A DNA stretch of 64,000 nt from Myrica gale. Taxonomy: Eukaryota > Streptophyta > Magnoliopsida > Fagales > Myricaceae. The position numbers and the translations under genes were made by a program. Location of the stretch: the NCBI GenBank assembly GCA_963930655.1, contig OZ005618.1, positions 7,028,001 through 7,092,000 of the forward strand, written 5' to 3'. Positions 11,411 through 24,422 of the stretch are shown one piece after another; positions within the stretch are counted from its first letter, which is position 1; each line of letters opens with the position of its first letter. A model generated the notes under the pieces. It was not told the DNA's origin and ran no database searches. It saw only the letters and a list, made by a program, of their open reading frames with translations.

Positions 11411-13855
11411 ACAGTACGAACGGCCCAAATAAACCGGTTCATACCTTGATGGACGCACCGATACGTTGAATTTCATATGCTTTACTTACCGTAAATGTGC
11501 TTATTACCAAAGGCAGCCTTGTAAGTAGTAGGCAGTTGAAAATAGGGTATACGAATCAACCTAATTGCCAAATTACCAATTTGTTCATGGAATTCGAAAC
11601 AAATCTAATACATATTACATCTGAATGTGATTTGGTAGGACGGACCTGCTGAACGAGTATGACAGGAAACTTTAGAAAACGAGAACACCACAAGATCGAC
11701 TGTGGATTCCGAGCAGGAGCCACTTCTCTACGTCCCTCCCTCTTTGAATTGTTCACCCGAATTACGAATCGGATCCATTAATCTAAACCGCTAACAAAAA
11801 ATATCGATCATGCAATTGCGGCCGTTGAGCTTTGCGTGCATGGTTGTCACCATCACCAGTCCAGTCGGCAGTCTCCCTAACCCATCGAGCAACTTGCAGT
11901 TGGTGTCCAGCTTGATGCCTCCTGAGCTTTCATTTTGGACCGTGGGTTCCTCGCCCCCTGAGCCTCCAACTTCAGATATTTAATTATTTAATTATTATTA
12001 TTATTATTCATTTTTTGTCCCTGATTTTTCTGTCCACATCCGGGGACCGGGGGATAAAAAAATAGAGTCTAGGAACAGAAAATCTTATGGACTGAGGTGG
12101 TAGGAAATAGGAATAAAATGATGAGTGTTGAAGGGGGCGTTTAATGTTGTTTAATCGAAAAAGATATTTTATAAAGTAGAGAACCTACGGGAATGGTAGC
12201 ACGCGGACCACCATCCTCTGCCCCATATGGAAATAGCTTTATAAAGAAATATTACCATGTTTTTGTCCCCTTTTTTATAATCAGGTAATTTTGAAGCAAC
12301 GGTAGGTAATTGATGTTTTGAAGTGCGTATAAATTGATCCGGATATTTTATAATAAAAAAAAATTGTCTTTTAATTTTTTTTAAAAAAACGATCCATCTC
12401 GATGCACACTTATGATCCCTGCATGACGACATTAGTCTGAATACTCAATTAAAAAAAGGTAATCTTGTCCTCTAATTTAGAAAAAAAAAACAGTCTATCT
12501 CGAGTGACACTTGTGATCCCAGCACGTAGATCCTATGTTTGGTGCTTTATTATCTTCCATGATTATCTCTAATTTAGGTTCAATTTAAAGATAAATAGAC
12601 ATAATTTTATGGTAAAGTTCATAATGCTCGATAATTAATACGTGTAATATTGAATATTTTATAACTCACATAATGTTTCTATCTTTCTCTAAATTGAACC
12701 ATACAATTCATTAACAAATTAGAGAAAGAAATAATAAAGTAAAATTTTAAGTGTTTTAACCCTAATAATCTAACCAATCATATCAAACAATTGATTTTTG
12801 TGAATATACAAATATAATAACAAAAAGTAAAGAAAATAGGACCATTTTACAACATTAAAAAAATTTGACAGCTATTAAAGTGAGAAGATAAAAGGGAATG
12901 GACAATAACTATTATTATTTGTTTATTATTATGAATAAGTAAATAGGGTTTAGTAATAATCGCGATTCCTAATCAAAGTAAGAAAATAGCTACAAGAGCA
13001 TATAATAAATTATAAAATAATATTATATTATTCAATTAAATCTTCTCTCTTCACTTTTTCATAAAATACTATAATTTTTTACAAATCTCAATACCCAAAA
13101 TTTCCAAAACCTCAATATTTCCACAAACAAACACCCCCATAGTACTTAACTTCAAATTGCGATGAAATGACAGCTTCTTTTTATTTGTTTATTACTAGTG
13201 GACATGAAACGCCCTAAATTAGTTTAGTTGAAAATTTGAATTTAACCAAAGATTAATTTTATTGGATATGCTCATTGCACGATCGTTAAGTATTTATTAG
13301 TGAATGCCGTAACTTATGATTTTATTTATTTTTTCGAAGAAAAAAAGAGTGTTTTCTCTTGTTGAGGCTGGTTTTAATAAGCCTAAAAGCATAGCCATAT
13401 GGAACAAACATTTTTCGAAAATCATCTCCCGTGACATTGATGATACTATTCACGTTATTAGTCGAGCTTTGAACCTGTTTAACAAGAGTCGTGCATTTGG
13501 GGTTGCTTCAATTATTGGTCTTGCACTAACATGCTATAACATTTAATTTATTGAATAGGTGTAATTGATTCTTTTAGCTATTTAGAAAAATAAATAAATA
13601 ATCACTAGTTAATTCTTTTAGCTGGAGTGGCCATTCAGTTTTGATTGGATTATCAATCACTAAGCGTTCATTATCATAAGTTCATCACGAGAAAGACAAC
13701 TTTGCTTCCGTAAGATCAGCCAAAAAAATCAGACTGCACTACAAAATTACCGCGAGCACCCCTGCAGGAGTAATTATTCGGACACGCGTCACTGAAGCAA
13801 CGGGAGAGTTGGTGACGGTTCACGATTTTTATCATACGTAGTGGCGGTCTCTATT
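11411..13855. other. Intergenic, AT-rich, no gene recognised
   Basis: I see AT-rich DNA with poly-A and poly-T tracts and no recognisable gene. A 76-codon plus-strand frame at 13316-13546 has no known relatives to me and is most likely chance. The last few hundred bases become GC-richer as the promoter of the TPR gene begins. Confidence 0.5.
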
Positions 13856-13856
13856 A

Positions 13857-14160
13857 ACACGTGGCAAGTTTTGAACGGTCTGATTGGATCCGGATTTGTC
13901 CGTGAAAATAGCCGCGTCGGACTGAAAAGTCTTATGTCCCGAACCCTTGCATACTGGCAGCTGACCCGGCTACGGGCTAACCCCCCCCCCCCCCCAACAC
14001 CCGGCACTGAACTGACCGGTTACCTGAACTCCCCGTTTCATACTGTATTGTTGTGTGGATCTACGGGGTGAGACTTTTATTCCGTTAACCACTGACCAAG
14101 GGTCGAGCTGTACACGGACGGAGATTTTTTTATTAGAGCGGAGAGGCTTTAGTATATAAA
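13857..14160 (+). promoter_or_regulatory. Promoter of the TPR gene: ABRE/G-box and TATA box
   Basis: A TATA box TATATAAA lies at 14153-14160, about 650 bp before the start codon of the TPR gene, which leaves room for a long and probably intron-containing 5' UTR. About 290 bp upstream is ACACGTGGC (13857-13865), an ABRE/G-box type element bound by bZIP factors in plants. Between them is an unusually long C homopolymer (about 13980-13996). Candidate 5' UTR splice sites are 'gtaagtctgtgagg' near 14290 and 'ttgttttttcag' ending near 14626. The TATA box is clear; the regulatory role of the G-box is inference. Confidence 0.55.
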
Positions 14161-14806
14161 GGACCGTAGAGAGCAGCACTCTCATCTGATTAAAGTGAAG
14201 CCTTCGGAACTTCGCTTTGAGGTTCAGCAGGAAATATTCGCCGGAGCTTAACCAGAGAAATTTTATCGAACTCAGTACGAGTCTTAAAGTAAGTCTGTGA
14301 GGATTGTTCTAGAAATTTTCGTTCTTCGGGATCTCAGTGTCGTTGATTTTCGTGCACGTGTGAGTGGTTCTTGGTTGGCGTTTACCCGATCCGATTTTTA
14401 TGGGAATAGAATGAGTGGCCATGGAAATCATAACTCTCAATAAGTTTATTATTAGAGCTGGTGCTGATTTTGGCAATTCGAATAGTCTTGTCTTGTTTTT
14501 CTTCAGGTTTTCCGGGAAAATCTGGTATATGAAAGAAACTATTGTTAGAGTGCGATTTTTTAAGGTGGGGTTCTGTATATTGTTCGAATTGTTGACTTAT
14601 TTTGTTAGCTTCCTTGTTTTTTCAGGTTAAAAGTGAGTTTGAAACGAGAAAGGCGAAGACTTTTCTGGGATTCGATTAAAAAAGGTTGGAGATTCCGATT
14701 GAAGAGGGGGAATTTCTTTCTGTAACGAGCTTTTTTGGGACTTCGATTCCTTTGAGAGTAGACCCTTTCGACTCTCGTGTATTTTCTTTTCGCTTCCCCT
14801 TGAGAA

Positions 14807-17240
14807 ATGGGAGTGAAGGTAGCTACGACCTGCTTGCATTTGTCGCAGTCGATTCTTCCTCATTCTCCCTCCTCATCTCAAACCCTAGCCTCAGCACTCT
14901 CATCTCATTCGAGACAAAGAAGCCGCCGTGGCAATGGGACAGCTCTTGTGTGCAGGTACGTGCAGAGAATGGACCGATCGGCTCTATTCGGAGCCACATC
15001 GACGAGGCTTTACAGGTCCCAATCTTGCGAGTACCGGAAACTAAGAGCTCGGACCCTGAGAAGAGCTTGCACTGCCAGCTTAGCTGCATTTTCGGACGAA
15101 GAATTCTCGAAGAAGATTCAGGAATTGGCACTCCGATTCCAACTTTCAGGCGACGATGACCACGAAAGTGCTGCCATGGATGATTCGGAATCACAGATGG
15201 TTTCTGATTCCGATTCCAGAGATAACTATGGCGTCAATAGAGCAGATAGCTGTAACAGTTTCACCAGTAGCGTCTACTTTGTACAGAATCAGAATCATAT
15301 GCCACACCCACCTTCGGAGCTGGAGCCTTCGTGGTCAGAAATCCGGCAAGAGCCGCCGGAATGGGCCGGAAGAGATGAAATTATCCCCGCGAGTATCGAG
15401 CGCAAGGCGAACAGCGTGGATCTTCCGCTTTCGCTTCGAATCATAAAGCGGAAGATGCAATTGAAGGAGGGTTTCAGAGACGTAGGCGAATCGGCTTATT
15501 GCTCGGTGAAGAAGGCCTTCTCGTCGATGGTGTTTATTATCAGAGAACTCCACAGCTACACGTTGCAGATGCGAGAGCTCCTGTTTTACGAAGACCTGCA
15601 GGGGATTCTCGCTCGGGTTCAGATAGAGATGCACGCTTCGTTTGTATGGCTATTTCAGCAGGTCTTTTCTCATACGCCGACCCTGATGGTTTATGTCATG
15701 ATTCTCCTAGCGAATTTCACCGTGTATTCCATTGGGAACAACAACTTAGCGATCGCAGCGTCATTGCCACCCGGGTCTTACGCAACTACCACAGAGATGG
15801 CTTCGGCGGCAGAAATTGATCAGGACCAGAGGTACCAGAGTTTTGATTCTTCGGCAATTAAGAAGTTCTCGGTTTCGTCTTCTTCGGGGAAGACAACTTC
15901 AATTGGCGGAAACAACGGCGGTGGCGGGAAGGTACGGCCCGTGGGTAGTGGAACCGACGGTGACGGAAGGTTTGATGGGTCAGACTACCAACACCGGACA
16001 GTCCTACCCGACGGGTCGTCTTCCCAGTTGTCTTCCTCTTATGGGACAAGAGAGGCAGAGTCGGAGGCAGAGACCAGGGAAGAAGAGGTGGCCTTGTGGA
16101 ATTCCATAGTTGGGGAAGCTTTGGAAATGCAATCCACGTTCAAAGACGAAGCTCTCGATCAAGAAACCATGCAACTGTTCGTTTCGCCCGTGACGGCTAA
16201 GATCGAAGCGGATGACGACTACGCAGAGTACTTCAGAACAGAGCTGCTTTACCAAACGGGCTTGGCCCAAGAACCCAGCAATCCTCTTCTCCTTGCCAAT
16301 TTCGCTCAGTTCCTCTACCTGGTCGCCCACGACTACGACAGGTACAACATTTAATTCCTTTTTTCTTTTAAAAAACATTTATGTGACGGAAATTTTAGTC
16401 TCTTTCGACGTACCTTCCAGTTCTGTTTCCTCGTTCTGCTAAACTACATTAAAAGCATGCCTAATCCGAGTCAAAGTTCACCAATCAACTTCGTGCATAA
16501 TAATTTGGTCTACCTAAGTTACTATCTAACGTAATAGTGTTCATATTTGTCTTTGCTTCTTCCTCCTACGAGTCATATCCCAATGGCCTTCGAAATCTCT
16601 TCCATTTTCAATCCCCTTCGTCGCTTTTCGTAATTTGGGTTTGTTATTTTTTTTTTCAATTTTGGATCTTTGAAAGAGGCATGTGTGGTCTAGTTTCCCT
16701 TTTTCGGCAAATATCATTGTTCACTCCCATATCTTCCATGACCTGCTTTTACTTATAAAAAAAAAATCTTCCATTACCTGCTTTGGTACGAGTCATTCAC
16801 ACGTGTTTCACGAGAAATATCTTCAACTTGTTCATAAAAAAGTTGTTGACAATGATATTCTTGATCTCTTTGTTTAGAGAAATTAAGCAAGTTTGTTTGA
16901 CAAAGTACGCGAAACACGTGTGAATGAGATAAACATGAAAAAGGTCTTGCTGTTTGACAACGTTTGTGTTTTGTTTATTTGCCCAAACAGAGCGGAGGAG
17001 TACTTTAAGAGGGCAATACAGGTCCCGCCCCCAGATGCCGAGGCGTACAACAAGTACGCGACCTTCTTGTGGAAGGCAAAGAAGGACTTGTGGGCTGCGG
17101 AGGAGACATTCCTAGAAGCCATCTCGGCTGACCCCAGCAACTCTTACTATGCTGCTAACTACGCTCATTTTCTCTGGAACACTGGTGGAGAAGACACGTG
17201 TTTCCCTCTAGATCCCTCGGATAACACTCAAGAAGCTTAA
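14807..17240 (+). CDS. TPR-like superfamily protein, two exons
   Basis: Exon 1 is 14807-16341 and exon 2 is 16991-17240, joined by a GT-AG intron that splits an Arg codon; the product is 594 aa. The N-terminus is Ser/Arg-rich and could be an organelle-targeting region. The middle has a hydrophobic stretch (about residues 290-310, 'LMVYVMILLANFTVYSIG') and a low-complexity Gly/Ser part. The C-terminal 120 residues form about three TPR-like units, with the pattern 'P.NPLLLANFAQFLY', 'PDAEAYNKYATFLW' and 'PSNSYYAANYAHFLW', ending in TGGEDTCFPL. TPRs mediate protein-protein contacts; the partner is unknown. I recall this architecture from the Arabidopsis At2g29670/At1g07280 group. Both exons are clean, so the gene is probably functional. 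Confidence 0.88.
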
Positions 17241-18029
17241 GGACACCGTGTTTTAACTTTGCTGATAAAGAAAAAGGGCAGTGCCCATCATACGACACCA
17301 TACGACACCATACCTTACCATCACCCTGTTTTTGCTCTGAATTTGTTTCTGCGTAATAAATTCTGTATACCAAAGGTGGAAAAAAAATACAAGAACAAAA
17401 CAGAGGGAGAAGGGAGAACTTCTTGTCCAGTTTTTTATATTTTTTTTGTTTGCCCCTTGCTGTTTCCCAATTTAGTATAGGTGGGTGAGCTTCCTAGCTA
17501 TGGGGATGATGGGATTGAGAATTGGGATGCACGAATTGGCCTGGCGGGGCGAGGATGCATGTGGGCATATGCAATGCCAGGGCGAAGTGGAAGCAATGGT
17601 TGTGTGCTGGACTGAGCGTGTCTTCTGCCTCCTGAGATCTGTGGGTGAAACTTGCACCAATGGGAATGCTTGCTCTAGCGTTTTGCTTTTGCACAGTTTT
17701 CAAACATTTTTGTTTTTAGTGAGACATGCACGTGGCGAAGTGTAATTAGCCTATTGTTAATACATGCTATTTTGAATTAGAAAAATAAAGACCATTAGGG
17801 CTTGTTTTGTTGCGGGTTTAGGTTCTAGTTCAGTGTCAAAGTTCTGGTTTTGGTTATATAAGTTAGACTCGGGCTCAACGAATAGTTTTTTTGCTGCTCA
17901 CCCTGCCAGAGGTACACAATCTTGACAGATTCATTAATTCATTTGACACCAACTAACTGAAAGACAACCCAACTTGTCATCTACGGCAAAGAAAAGGTCC
18001 TCGCTTCATGGTCAAAAAGGTAAATAACA
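17241..18029. other. 3' flank of the TPR gene
   Basis: This stretch holds the probable 3' UTR of the TPR gene (about 17241-17480, with the polyadenylation-like 'aataaa' near 17356) and then unassigned DNA. Open frames at 17485-17745 on both strands are short and match nothing I recognise. Confidence 0.4.
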
Positions 18030-18595
18030 CTCGCACCTGCAAATCCAAGTACCGCTCAAGAAGTAGACGTTGAATCCCTGTGCTTTTGGCAGCCTCCAAC
18101 ATATCCAAAGGAAGCTCAACCCCTCGAGCCTTGGTCTCCTTCATCACCTCCTCAAACTTCAGAATAGGCCCGAGCTCCTTCTCCTCTTATTTATCATCAC
18201 CACCCTCCTCGTCCCCATCACCACCACCATTTCCAAATGAATCCACCACCGCTACCACTGCCACCGTCAATCTTTGGCTCATATTTACCATCCAAAACGC
18301 TAACTTCTTCATTATGATGACCATGTTTTCCATCATCAGACCCCGTGATCGCCTTCGTCGAGGACTCCGGTTCGATGCATTGGAACTTGAGCCCAAAGTT
18401 CACCATCGGCGAGTGATGTTGTTGAGAACGGGAAGCGAGCAGCTTTCGTGGATTTTTCATGGAGTTGAAATTTGGATTCTGCGGGAATCCTAACACATTA
18501 AGCCGGAGGACGAGATTGGGGCCACATTGCGGCGTTGGATTGTTCGTGGTGGCGGAGGTGTCGTTCCACAAGTTGCAAACATGGTCACGCACCAA
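18030..18595 (-). pseudogene. RETICULATA-related (DUF3411) gene, first-exon relic
   Basis: On the minus strand a Gly-rich plastid-protein-like N-terminus (18218-18595, with 'GSGSGGGF') leads, after a frame change, to 'DGDEEGGDDK' and a stop. Then comes a block reading 'LKFEEVMKETKARGVELPLD' plus 'MLEAAKSTGIQRLLLERYLDLQ', followed by a donor-like GTGCGAG. That block is typical of the start of the RETICULATA-related family, plastid envelope proteins that affect leaf mesophyll development. The membrane-domain exons are absent, and there is at least one frameshift and one in-frame stop. Assignment is from memory of the family motif. Confidence 0.6.
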
Positions 18596-18711
18596 AAATC
18601 GCGAATATGAGTGGCGGCGATCCGAGAACTTGTCGGCAAAACGTCTGACTGAGAGAAACAGAGGCTTTATTTAGTAGTGAGACAGGAACTGAATAGGTAG
18701 TAGGTATTCGA

Positions 18712-19090
18712 GTGGGCTTTATTGCAATTGGGATCGTTGGCGTGCAAGGTGTTGGCAAATCAACTCTTTGCCGAGCACTTGTGAACAAGATTAAAACCAA
18801 ATTCTTTTCCAGGATTTGGGTAAGCATGGACATAGAGACAAAATGAAGATGGAGACTCGAGGAAAGTGCTTGTTATAAGCATGTTGGAATGCCTTGGAGT
18901 TGAGAAGGAGATCGTTGGTTCCATTGGTTCGGAGCATGGCCTCCGCGGGTTACTTTATGCTCTACACTGCAACTGCATGGTAAGAGGTATCGTATTGTGC
19001 TTGAAGGTGATGGAGACTCAGATAAGTGGTGAAGAAGATGTAGACATTGAGACGTGCGTTGTCAGCGTAGCAGATGGACGTTAGAGCTCA
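18712..19090 (+). pseudogene. NB-ARC resistance-gene fragment
   Basis: The translated segment at 18712-18834 reads 'IGIVGVQGVGKSTLCRALV', a P-loop (GxxGxGKS/T) in the usual NB-ARC setting, followed by 'FFSRIWVSM', the usual RNBS-A-like sequel. After a stop, 18860-18985 continues with 'GLRGLLYALHCNCM' and then a decayed kinase-2-like 'RIVLEGDGD'. Only about 120 codons survive, with stops and frame changes, and no TIR/CC or LRR part. It lies head to head with the RETICULATA-related relic. Confidence 0.6.
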
Positions 19091-20932
19091 TTTTTGGAGT
19101 AGGAGTCACAACGAATTAGCATGAAACACGTGGGCTCCACGTTTGTAGCAGTTAAATCTGCCATACGACTGTTGAAGAACCTGAGTTTAAACCACGGTTT
19201 TAATAGCAAAACCAGAACCAGGACCCAATTTCAAACAAGCCCTAACAGATCTAGCCGACAAGCCCGTGCTTCTCGTTTATTTCCACGAATTCTCTCATCT
19301 CTTTGGTTCTTCTTTCTGATTGGCGTGCGTGGGACGCAAATATTATATGCATTTTTTCTCTTCGCCTAATACTATACGCATCGTTATAATGTTGAGACAA
19401 CCCGATATGTACGGGGAAAAAGGATGCCTCAAAAGAGAGTTGATATGCACGCAAATCTCTGCTTTTCGCTCACATTTTTATCAGTGCTGGCTTGAAAAAG
19501 GAGTAAGGAACTTCTCTTCTTTTCTTTTCTAGGCAGAGCACCAACTTCAGTCGATTGTGTTCTGTGAGGAAGAAGGATAGGAACCACCACTTCTTCTGGG
19601 GGACAGGAGATCCATGCCCATCTTACAAAAATGTACTCTTTTAACTCTTAGACTATCGCCCTATTCTTTACAACAAGTTTGGTACCTAAATTGGAATAAA
19701 CAGATGCCCAAGTCCCAACCGATCCGTAGGTTGACACAAATCGACATGCATGCACATGCATAAAGGCTCTTCTTCTATTTAATATAATATATATGCTTCT
19801 CTTTAATTCTTTTGGATCTCGGGACATTCATTGCCTAAAAAGACTATAAACTAAAGTAAGCCCCTTTTGAGAGGGGTCGAGTCTCGGTTGTCAACGAGAT
19901 GGAAAAAAAAAATGAAGAAAAACATTAAAAAATTATTTGTCTACTCAAGAGAAAAAGGGAAAAAATTACAACTAATTTTGCGTGGCCATGACAGTCGCGG
20001 CTCAACATTTTTAGAATGTTAGGCAAGTTATAAAAATTAGGTCGTTTAATTTTAAAAAAAAAAAACTTAAAAAATTTAAAATTAAACTATAAATTTACTT
20101 CTTATATTTTTAGACCTAAAATTACTAATTAAAATTTTGTATTCAAATTTACCAGTTTCCATTGATAAAATTATTAAATCACTTATTTTATCTTAAGTGG
20201 TTTAATATTTTTTATAATATTTAATTTTGTATTAATTTCTATCTTTGTTATTTTTTTTAACTTTTAATTCCGAAAATAAATCCGTGTATATCATGCTTTA
20301 TGTTTTCCCCTTAAGGCACATCAACATTATTCATTGCTTTTAAGTCCTCTAATACTTGGGATATGTTCGTTTTCACACTTTTTTAAGGATTTTAAATATA
20401 TTCACAAATCTACCACCGAACATATTTAGAATTCAAACACAAACACTAATACATTTTACACAATCTCCAACAATTTTTTAATTTTTTATTCAACATAAAT
20501 TTTCTCTCTCTATACTTTTTCACATAATTCTAATATTTTTTTATTAAACAATTACATCAAAATATTTCTCTCTCCACTTTACACAAACACCAATAAAATA
20601 CTATTCAACATAAAAATTCACACTCCTCTAAAATTATACAATTTTTTCTAAACACGAACATAACCTTGGTTCTTCACCTATTACCTCTTGTTTATAATTT
20701 GGTTCCCTTATGTCAACAAAAAATTTGTTAAAGCCCCTATTTAAGATTGAACTAAACTTTATATTATTCATTTTTCTTGAATTTTTCATATCTAGATGAA
20801 TATTTTAAAGATTAAAAAGTTTACATAAATAATTAATAATAATAATAAATAAAAAAGTTTATTGATGTGAATAATAAATTGAAATATAAATTCTTAAACA
20901 ATAAAACCTGCAGCATGTTAGATTTATTGCGC
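19091..20932. other. Intergenic, strongly AT-rich
   Basis: I see no gene. The stretch from about 19900 to 20900 is strongly AT-rich with many short homopolymers. Short open frames near 19121-19532 look like chance. Confidence 0.5.
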
Positions 20933-22318
20933 GGAAAATGCTGGGCATCCCGCCCACGTCCCGCCTGCATCCCGCTGGCTGACGTGGAAGTGGGTCCCAG
21001 CGTGGGGCCAGAGGCGGAGCCAGGGGGTGCGGGTGGGGGCGACCGCCCTCACTGGCTCCCAAAACTCCATTGAATTTTTTTTTTTGGGATTTTAAGAAGC
21101 ATGTCTGCCCCCACTGGCCCAGCCGCCCAGGCCTGCCCACAGGGCCAGTGGGGGCGAGTCAAAGTTACAGGTTTTAGTTTCTCTTCAATCTATCCCTCTT
21201 CCTATGTCCGTGTGTGTTCTGTTCCCTCTCTGTTTGAGTTCATGAAATTCGCGGCTATTTACTTTTTTTTTCTATTTTGTTTTGTCATTACATAAGTCAA
21301 TATAGAACTTGTTTTGTGTCTTCTGTTAACTTTGGGAATCATATGTTCTACAGCTGGAATATATTTTCGATTAGAACAAATAAAGCCAGGCGGAATTTAA
21401 TAAATGAGTTTAGAGCACATAGATAGAGTTGTCCAATTTGGTTAGCTTCGAAAATACTGTATATGTTTTTCGGCCTATTTAGCTGGCATAGAATGGGAAA
21501 CTGACTTTTTCCTGCTTTGGCTGTACGATTATTATGTCTTTGCCTCTTTGGCATGCCTTTTTCTTGGTGGGAAAAGTGGCGGATTGTCTTGGCATGGGAG
21601 ATCATCTAGATAAATCCATAAAAGGTCTCTGGATGGAGTGGCTTTAATTATTTTGCTAGAAAAGGAAAGACGTACTGTTGATGTGCTCTCACATGCTCAC
21701 TGATCCTGCTGACCACGATTGTGGGCCAAAACTGCAGAATTTTGAAAGTCAGCTAATAGAACGGTTGGCTAAGTCTCAAACCTAACATCAATAAAGATGT
21801 GTCTACATGAACTTGGCTTAGATGTCCTTTTTGGTTTGTTGGATAAAGTAGTTGTGGTTAATTTGGGTGACATATCTCTTTCCTGGGATTACAAATGGAA
21901 CATTCAGATCGACAAGTCTACTTACAAGTTTGAGCTATGTATTAATCAACCACTGGTTAAAATTTCTAAAATCTCTAACATTGGCTCAGCAAAAATTCCT
22001 CTGCTATGTAGTTTCCCTGCCTTCAAAGCAGGTTGTTGTGATGATGGTTTCATCGGATTTTCCTGCTTCTTGAAAAGTAATGTGTATAGATTGTTTGCTT
22101 GTAAATAATGGGAGGTAGGTGATGTGAAAAAGAAGATTAAGAATTAAGTGATGTGAAAAAGAAGGTAATGTGCTAGAGCACTGTTATGATGCACAGAATG
22201 GCAGCCAAAATTAAGATTTAAGTGATGAGAGCAGATATGTATTTATTTTGTTATTCTTATCATGCATTGCTTGTATGTTTATCTTCAAATACTCATTGCT
22301 GTTTGATCAATGTTTCAG

Positions 22319-24422
22319 GCAGTCTATTGATCTATATAGCAGTGTACCTTCTCCAAGCATCGGGTTTTTGGGTACTCCTACACTGTCAAGATTGGGCAGC
22401 TCGTTTCTGTCCTCATCACTAACAAGAAGACACACTCCTGAAACGTTACCAACTGTGACAAAGCCTTTGTTAGATGAGCAACAGCAGCAACAGAGACGTA
22501 GTTCGCATTCTCTGCTTCCGCCTATACCATCAAGGAGACATTCTATAAGAAAGGATGAGAAACCGTCCCAGGTTTTGGATGAAGTCCCAACTTCTCGCCA
22601 ATGCTCTTATGGGCAATCTGTGCTAAATGGTAAGTTTATTGATTAGGTAGGGAACATGTTGATCATCTCTGTTTAGTATTGACCAGGTTCGTTTACACGG
22701 ATCATGTAACCTCTAACACTCCTTAAAATTGCTCTTTAGAAAGCTAGTATATATGCATTTTCTAGAGATTTCCCACTCACGAGATTTTCCTCTTCCCTTT
22801 GTATAGAAATGAACCTACATGGTTAGCCTGAGGGGAAACTAGCTAGGTGACAAAGAAAGAAGATTAGCCATATCACTTTTACAAAATACATCATGCGTGG
22901 TCTCAGATCAGGATTCAGTGGGAAAAACTTTGGGAAGAGTCATTTGATTTAATATTATTTTGAAAATGTGTTTAAAATCCTCAATTTTTCTTCCTGCAAG
23001 CGTGTCTCAACAACATCTGTCAACTGTGATATTCTCCCAAGATGGTGGACATCTTTTGCATCATGTAACCCTTTCCTGGATAATTTAAGTATGATATCTT
23101 CTCTGGTTTTTAACTTTCTCCTCACACAGGCTTGTTGCATTGAGTATATAATTTTGGAGGGCGACAAATTGTCTTCACTATTTCCAAATGCACACCTCAG
23201 TTTGGGTGCAGTCGAGTTAAATTCACACACACTGTTCACGTTGATGGCAACCATTGTTGTTCTTCCTACTGTTTGGCTTCTAGACCTGAGTATTCTGAGT
23301 TACATATCCGGTAAGTGCTTTATACATCTTGCAAGTCATGTATATGTATTTATTCTATCCCTTACAGCACTGTGTAAATAAGTTTCGCCCTGTTTATTTA
23401 TGTTTGGCCAAGAGGCTATTGGTTGATTATTGTAAATCATGATTTGTGATACATGCCATGCTTTCCACCATACTGCACTATAATTTGGGGTTGAGAGTAT
23501 GAAGTAGCAACCATTCTTCTCATCACAATGAACGGAACATCATAACCATTATGAGTAAACTTGGTGAGTGAGTGATAACAAACAGCTCAAGGGTTTACTT
23601 GTATCTGCACTATCTTTTATTATATTCTGTTGTTCCTCTTCAAGTAATTCGTGTGCATTTTAATGCCCAAGATTACCAAATCCATAGCGGTCCTTGAGAA
23701 ATTCTAATATCATAACTTTTTTTCACATTCCAGCTGGTGGAGTCATTGCATCAGTATTGGTGGTCCTTTGCTTGTTTTGGGTTGGTCTGGTAGACGGAGT
23801 TGGTGTACAAAGCAAAGGGACAACACTGAATCTTTCAACTCTTCCCGTTGCTATCGGTCTCTATGGTTACTGCTACTCAGGACAAGCTGTTTTCCCAAAC
23901 ATCTACACCTCAATGGCAAGACCAGGCCAATTCCCTGCAGTCCTCTTAACATGGTAAACTCAAGATGCTTGACTATCCTAACTCTAAGGCTCATAGTTTT
24001 CCAACTTCATCTGCCAGTCAACAAGAGAATTCATGTGCATTCCTGGCACTTCTGCGTTGCCTTCTATTGCAAGTTTCAAAAAATATTTAGGGGTCTTAGG
24101 ACCAAAACATTAACTGCCAATAAATAAGAAAACACTTCACTTAAATAATTCTGGGTGAAGTATAATGTTGCATCCTGCTGCTATGCCTTCACCTATCATC
24201 AAATTGTGAGAGGGTAAGTGGTAATGTCTTTGCTACCTCATCTTTCTTATACAGAAAATCCTTACATCCGTTCTTTTATCTCCATATGATTTCTTATATT
24301 TGCAGTTTTGGAATTTGTACTTTGTTATATGCTGGCGTTGCTGTCATGGGGTACAAACTGTTTGGAGAATCAACGCTTTCTCAGTTCACTCTTAACATGC
24401 CCCAGGATTTGGTCTTGTTGGG
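22319..24422 (+). pseudogene. AVT1-like vacuolar amino-acid transporter fragment (captured)
   Basis: Exons of an AVT1-family (AAAP) transporter, which moves amino acids across the tonoplast. Exon pieces are 22319-22629 (N-terminal Ser-rich part, 'SIDLYSSVPSPSIGFLGTP'), 23130-23310 ('CCIEYIILEGDKLSSLFPNA'), 23734-23953 ('LSTLPVAIGLYGYCYSGQAV') and 24306 to about 24422 ('[15 protein letters not shown]'). All have AG/GT borders. The exon between the first two, which carries the first membrane spans, is missing, as are the start and the C-terminus. The last exon stops where kinase sequence begins, at a shared 'gatttgg' (24416-24422). It cannot encode a transporter. Confidence 0.85.

Noticed and set aside
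14686..15194. Alternative frames over TPR exon 1
   Set aside because: Shadows of the 14807 frame, which alone continues through a proper splice into the TPR repeats.
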